Shown piece by piece: positions 5,075 to 6,162 of a DNA stretch of 6,162 nt (the stretch's first letter is position 1; the number at the start of each line of letters is the position of its first letter). The stretch covers positions 1-6,162 of the forward strand of contig CAMDOY010000236.1 of the NCBI GenBank assembly GCA_945903655.1, given 5' to 3'. The notes below the pieces were generated by a model that saw only the letters and a program-made list of their open reading frames with translations, searched no databases and was not told the origin of the DNA. The translations under genes and the position numbers were made by a program. This stretch comes from Rhizobium sp. Q54. Lineage in GTDB: Bacteria > Pseudomonadota > Alphaproteobacteria > Rhizobiales > Beijerinckiaceae.

Positions 5075-6162
5075 ATGTTCAAGAAAATACTGATCGCCAA
5101 CCGTGGCGAAATCGCCTGCCGGGTCATCAAGACCGCCCGGCGCATGGGAATCGCCACCGTCGCCGTCTATTCGGACGCCGACCGCGATGCGCTCCATGTG
5201 GAGATGGCCGACGAGGCCGTCCATATCGGCCCGCCCGCCGCCACCGAATCCTACCTTCTCATCGACCGCATCATCGCGGCCTGCAAGCAGACGGGCGCCG
5301 AGGCGGTCCACCCCGGCTACGGCTTCCTCTCGGAGCGCGAGGCCTTTGCAAAGGCGCTGGCGGAGGCGGGGATCGTCTTCATCGGCCCCAATCCCCACGC
5401 CATCGCCGCCATGGGCGACAAGATCGAGTCGAAGAAATTCGCCAACGCCGCCAAGGTCTCCACCGTGCCGGGCTTCCTTGGCGTGATCGAGGACGCGGCG
5501 CACGCCGTCAAGATTTCCGACGAGATCGGCTATCCCGTCATGCTCAAGGCCTCAGCCGGGGGCGGGGGCAAGGGCATGCGCATCGCCTGGAGCCGCGAGG
5601 AGGTGACTGAGGGCTTCACCCGCGCCCAGTCCGAGGCGCGCTCCTCCTTTGGCGATGACCGGGTCTTCGTCGAAAAATTCATCGTCAATCCCCGCCACAT
5701 CGAAATTCAGGTGCTCGGCGATAAACATGGCAATGTGATTTATCTGGGCGAGCGCGAATGTTCCATTCAGCGTCGCAACCAGAAGGTGATCGAAGAGGCG
5801 CCATCGCCCCTGCTGGACGAGGCCACCCGCGCCAAGATGGGCGAGCAGGCCGTGGCGCTGGCCAAGGCCGTTAACTACGACAGCGCGGGTACGGTGGAGT
5901 TTGTCGCCGGGCAGGACCGCAGCTTCTTCTTTCTTGAGATGAACACGCGCCTGCAGGTCGAGCATCCCGTGACCGAACTTATCACCGGCGTTGATCTGGT
6001 GGAGCAGATGATCCGCGTGGCCGCTGGCGAGCCGCTGGCCATCAAGCAGGCCGATGTGCATCTGAAGGGCTGGGCGGTGGAGAGCCGCATCTATGCGGAA
6101 GATCCCACCCGCAACTTCCTGCCCTCGACGGGGCGCCTCGTGACCTATCGCCCGCCTGCGGA
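5075..6162 (+). CDS. pccA: Propionyl-CoA carboxylase alpha subunit (biotin carboxylase), N-terminal part
   Basis: This is the ATP-dependent biotin carboxylase subunit that loads CO2 from bicarbonate onto biotin for transfer by PccB. Only 362 complete codons are inside the window; the rest, including the C-terminal biotinyl domain, lies beyond it. The biotin carboxylase fold is intact. It shows MFKKILIANRGEIACRV at the N-terminus, HPGYGFLSE (79-87), Lys116 and Lys158 with the glycine-rich ATP lid AGGGGKGM (161-168), EKF (200-202) and HIEIQVLGD (208-216). Further on are GERECSIQRRNQK (225-237, Cys229 and Lys237 near the bicarbonate/biotin site), Glu275, EMNTRLQVEHPVTE (288-301) with Glu288, Asn290 and Arg292, and SRIYAEDP with catalytic Arg338. 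Numbering nearly matches E. coli AccC. Distinguishing PccA from other acyl-CoA carboxylase alpha subunits rests on pccB nearby. The Shine-Dalgarno is poor (AGG 11 nt upstream), which may mean modest or coupled translation. Confidence 0.93.
   Translation, partial: MFKKILIANRGEIACRVIKTARRMGIATVAVYSDADRDALHVEMADEAVHIGPPAATESYLLIDRIIAACKQTGAEAVHPGYGFLSEREAFAKALAEAGIVFIGPNPHAIAAMGDKIESKKFANAAKVSTVPGFLGVIEDAAHAVKISDEIGYPVMLKASAGGGGKGMRIAWSREEVTEGFTRAQSEARSSFGDDRVFVEKFIVNPRHIEIQVLGDKHGNVIYLGERECSIQRRNQKVIEEAPSPLLDEATRAKMGEQAVALAKAVNYDSAGTVEFVAGQDRSFFFLEMNTRLQVEHPVTELITGVDLVEQMIRVAAGEPLAIKQADVHLKGWAVESRIYAEDPTRNFLPSTGRLVTYRPPA

Overview
The window looks like chromosomal DNA from a high-GC alphaproteobacterium, probably order Hyphomicrobiales (Rhizobiales). 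The basis is the strongly GC-ending codon use, a PccB ending in the PWKKHDNIPL tail I associate with that group, an FbpC-like ABC ATPase, and a small Tat-exported Arg/Tyr-rich protein of a kind I associate with the same order. The genus cannot be fixed from the sequence. I see no mobile elements, rRNA, tRNA or CRISPR. Both ends cut through genes.

Layout, left to right: (1) the C-terminal part of an ABC transporter ATPase of the ferric-iron (FbpC/AfuC) type on +, converging on (2) a minus-strand CysH-family APS/PAPS reductase starting at GTG 1198. This protein keeps the four iron-sulfur cysteines but lacks the catalytic C-terminal cysteine motif and the substrate-binding arginines. (3) An AT-rich divergent intergenic region (1199-1405) with a 7-5-7 palindrome, a repeated TTTGCCTTT word and A/T tracts. 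(4) pccB on +, the carboxyltransferase (beta) subunit of propionyl-CoA carboxylase. (5) On -, a VOC-family ring-cleaving dioxygenase followed downstream by a small Tat-signal protein with an R/Y-rich tail; the latter converges tail-to-tail on pccB. (6) A second divergent intergenic region (4324-4533). (7) On +, an unrecognised 153-aa cytoplasmic protein, followed 79 nt later by (8) pccA, the biotin carboxylase subunit, cut by the window end after 362 codons.

Functionally the core is propionyl-CoA carboxylation (propionyl-CoA + bicarbonate + ATP to methylmalonyl-CoA), with pccB and pccA in the same orientation but separated by about 2.1 kb holding two opposite-strand genes. The iron-transport, sulfur-reductase-like and dioxygenase genes show no sequence evidence of belonging to that pathway. 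The most unusual item is the CysH homologue with replaced active-site elements. I see no multi-gene undescribed system here.
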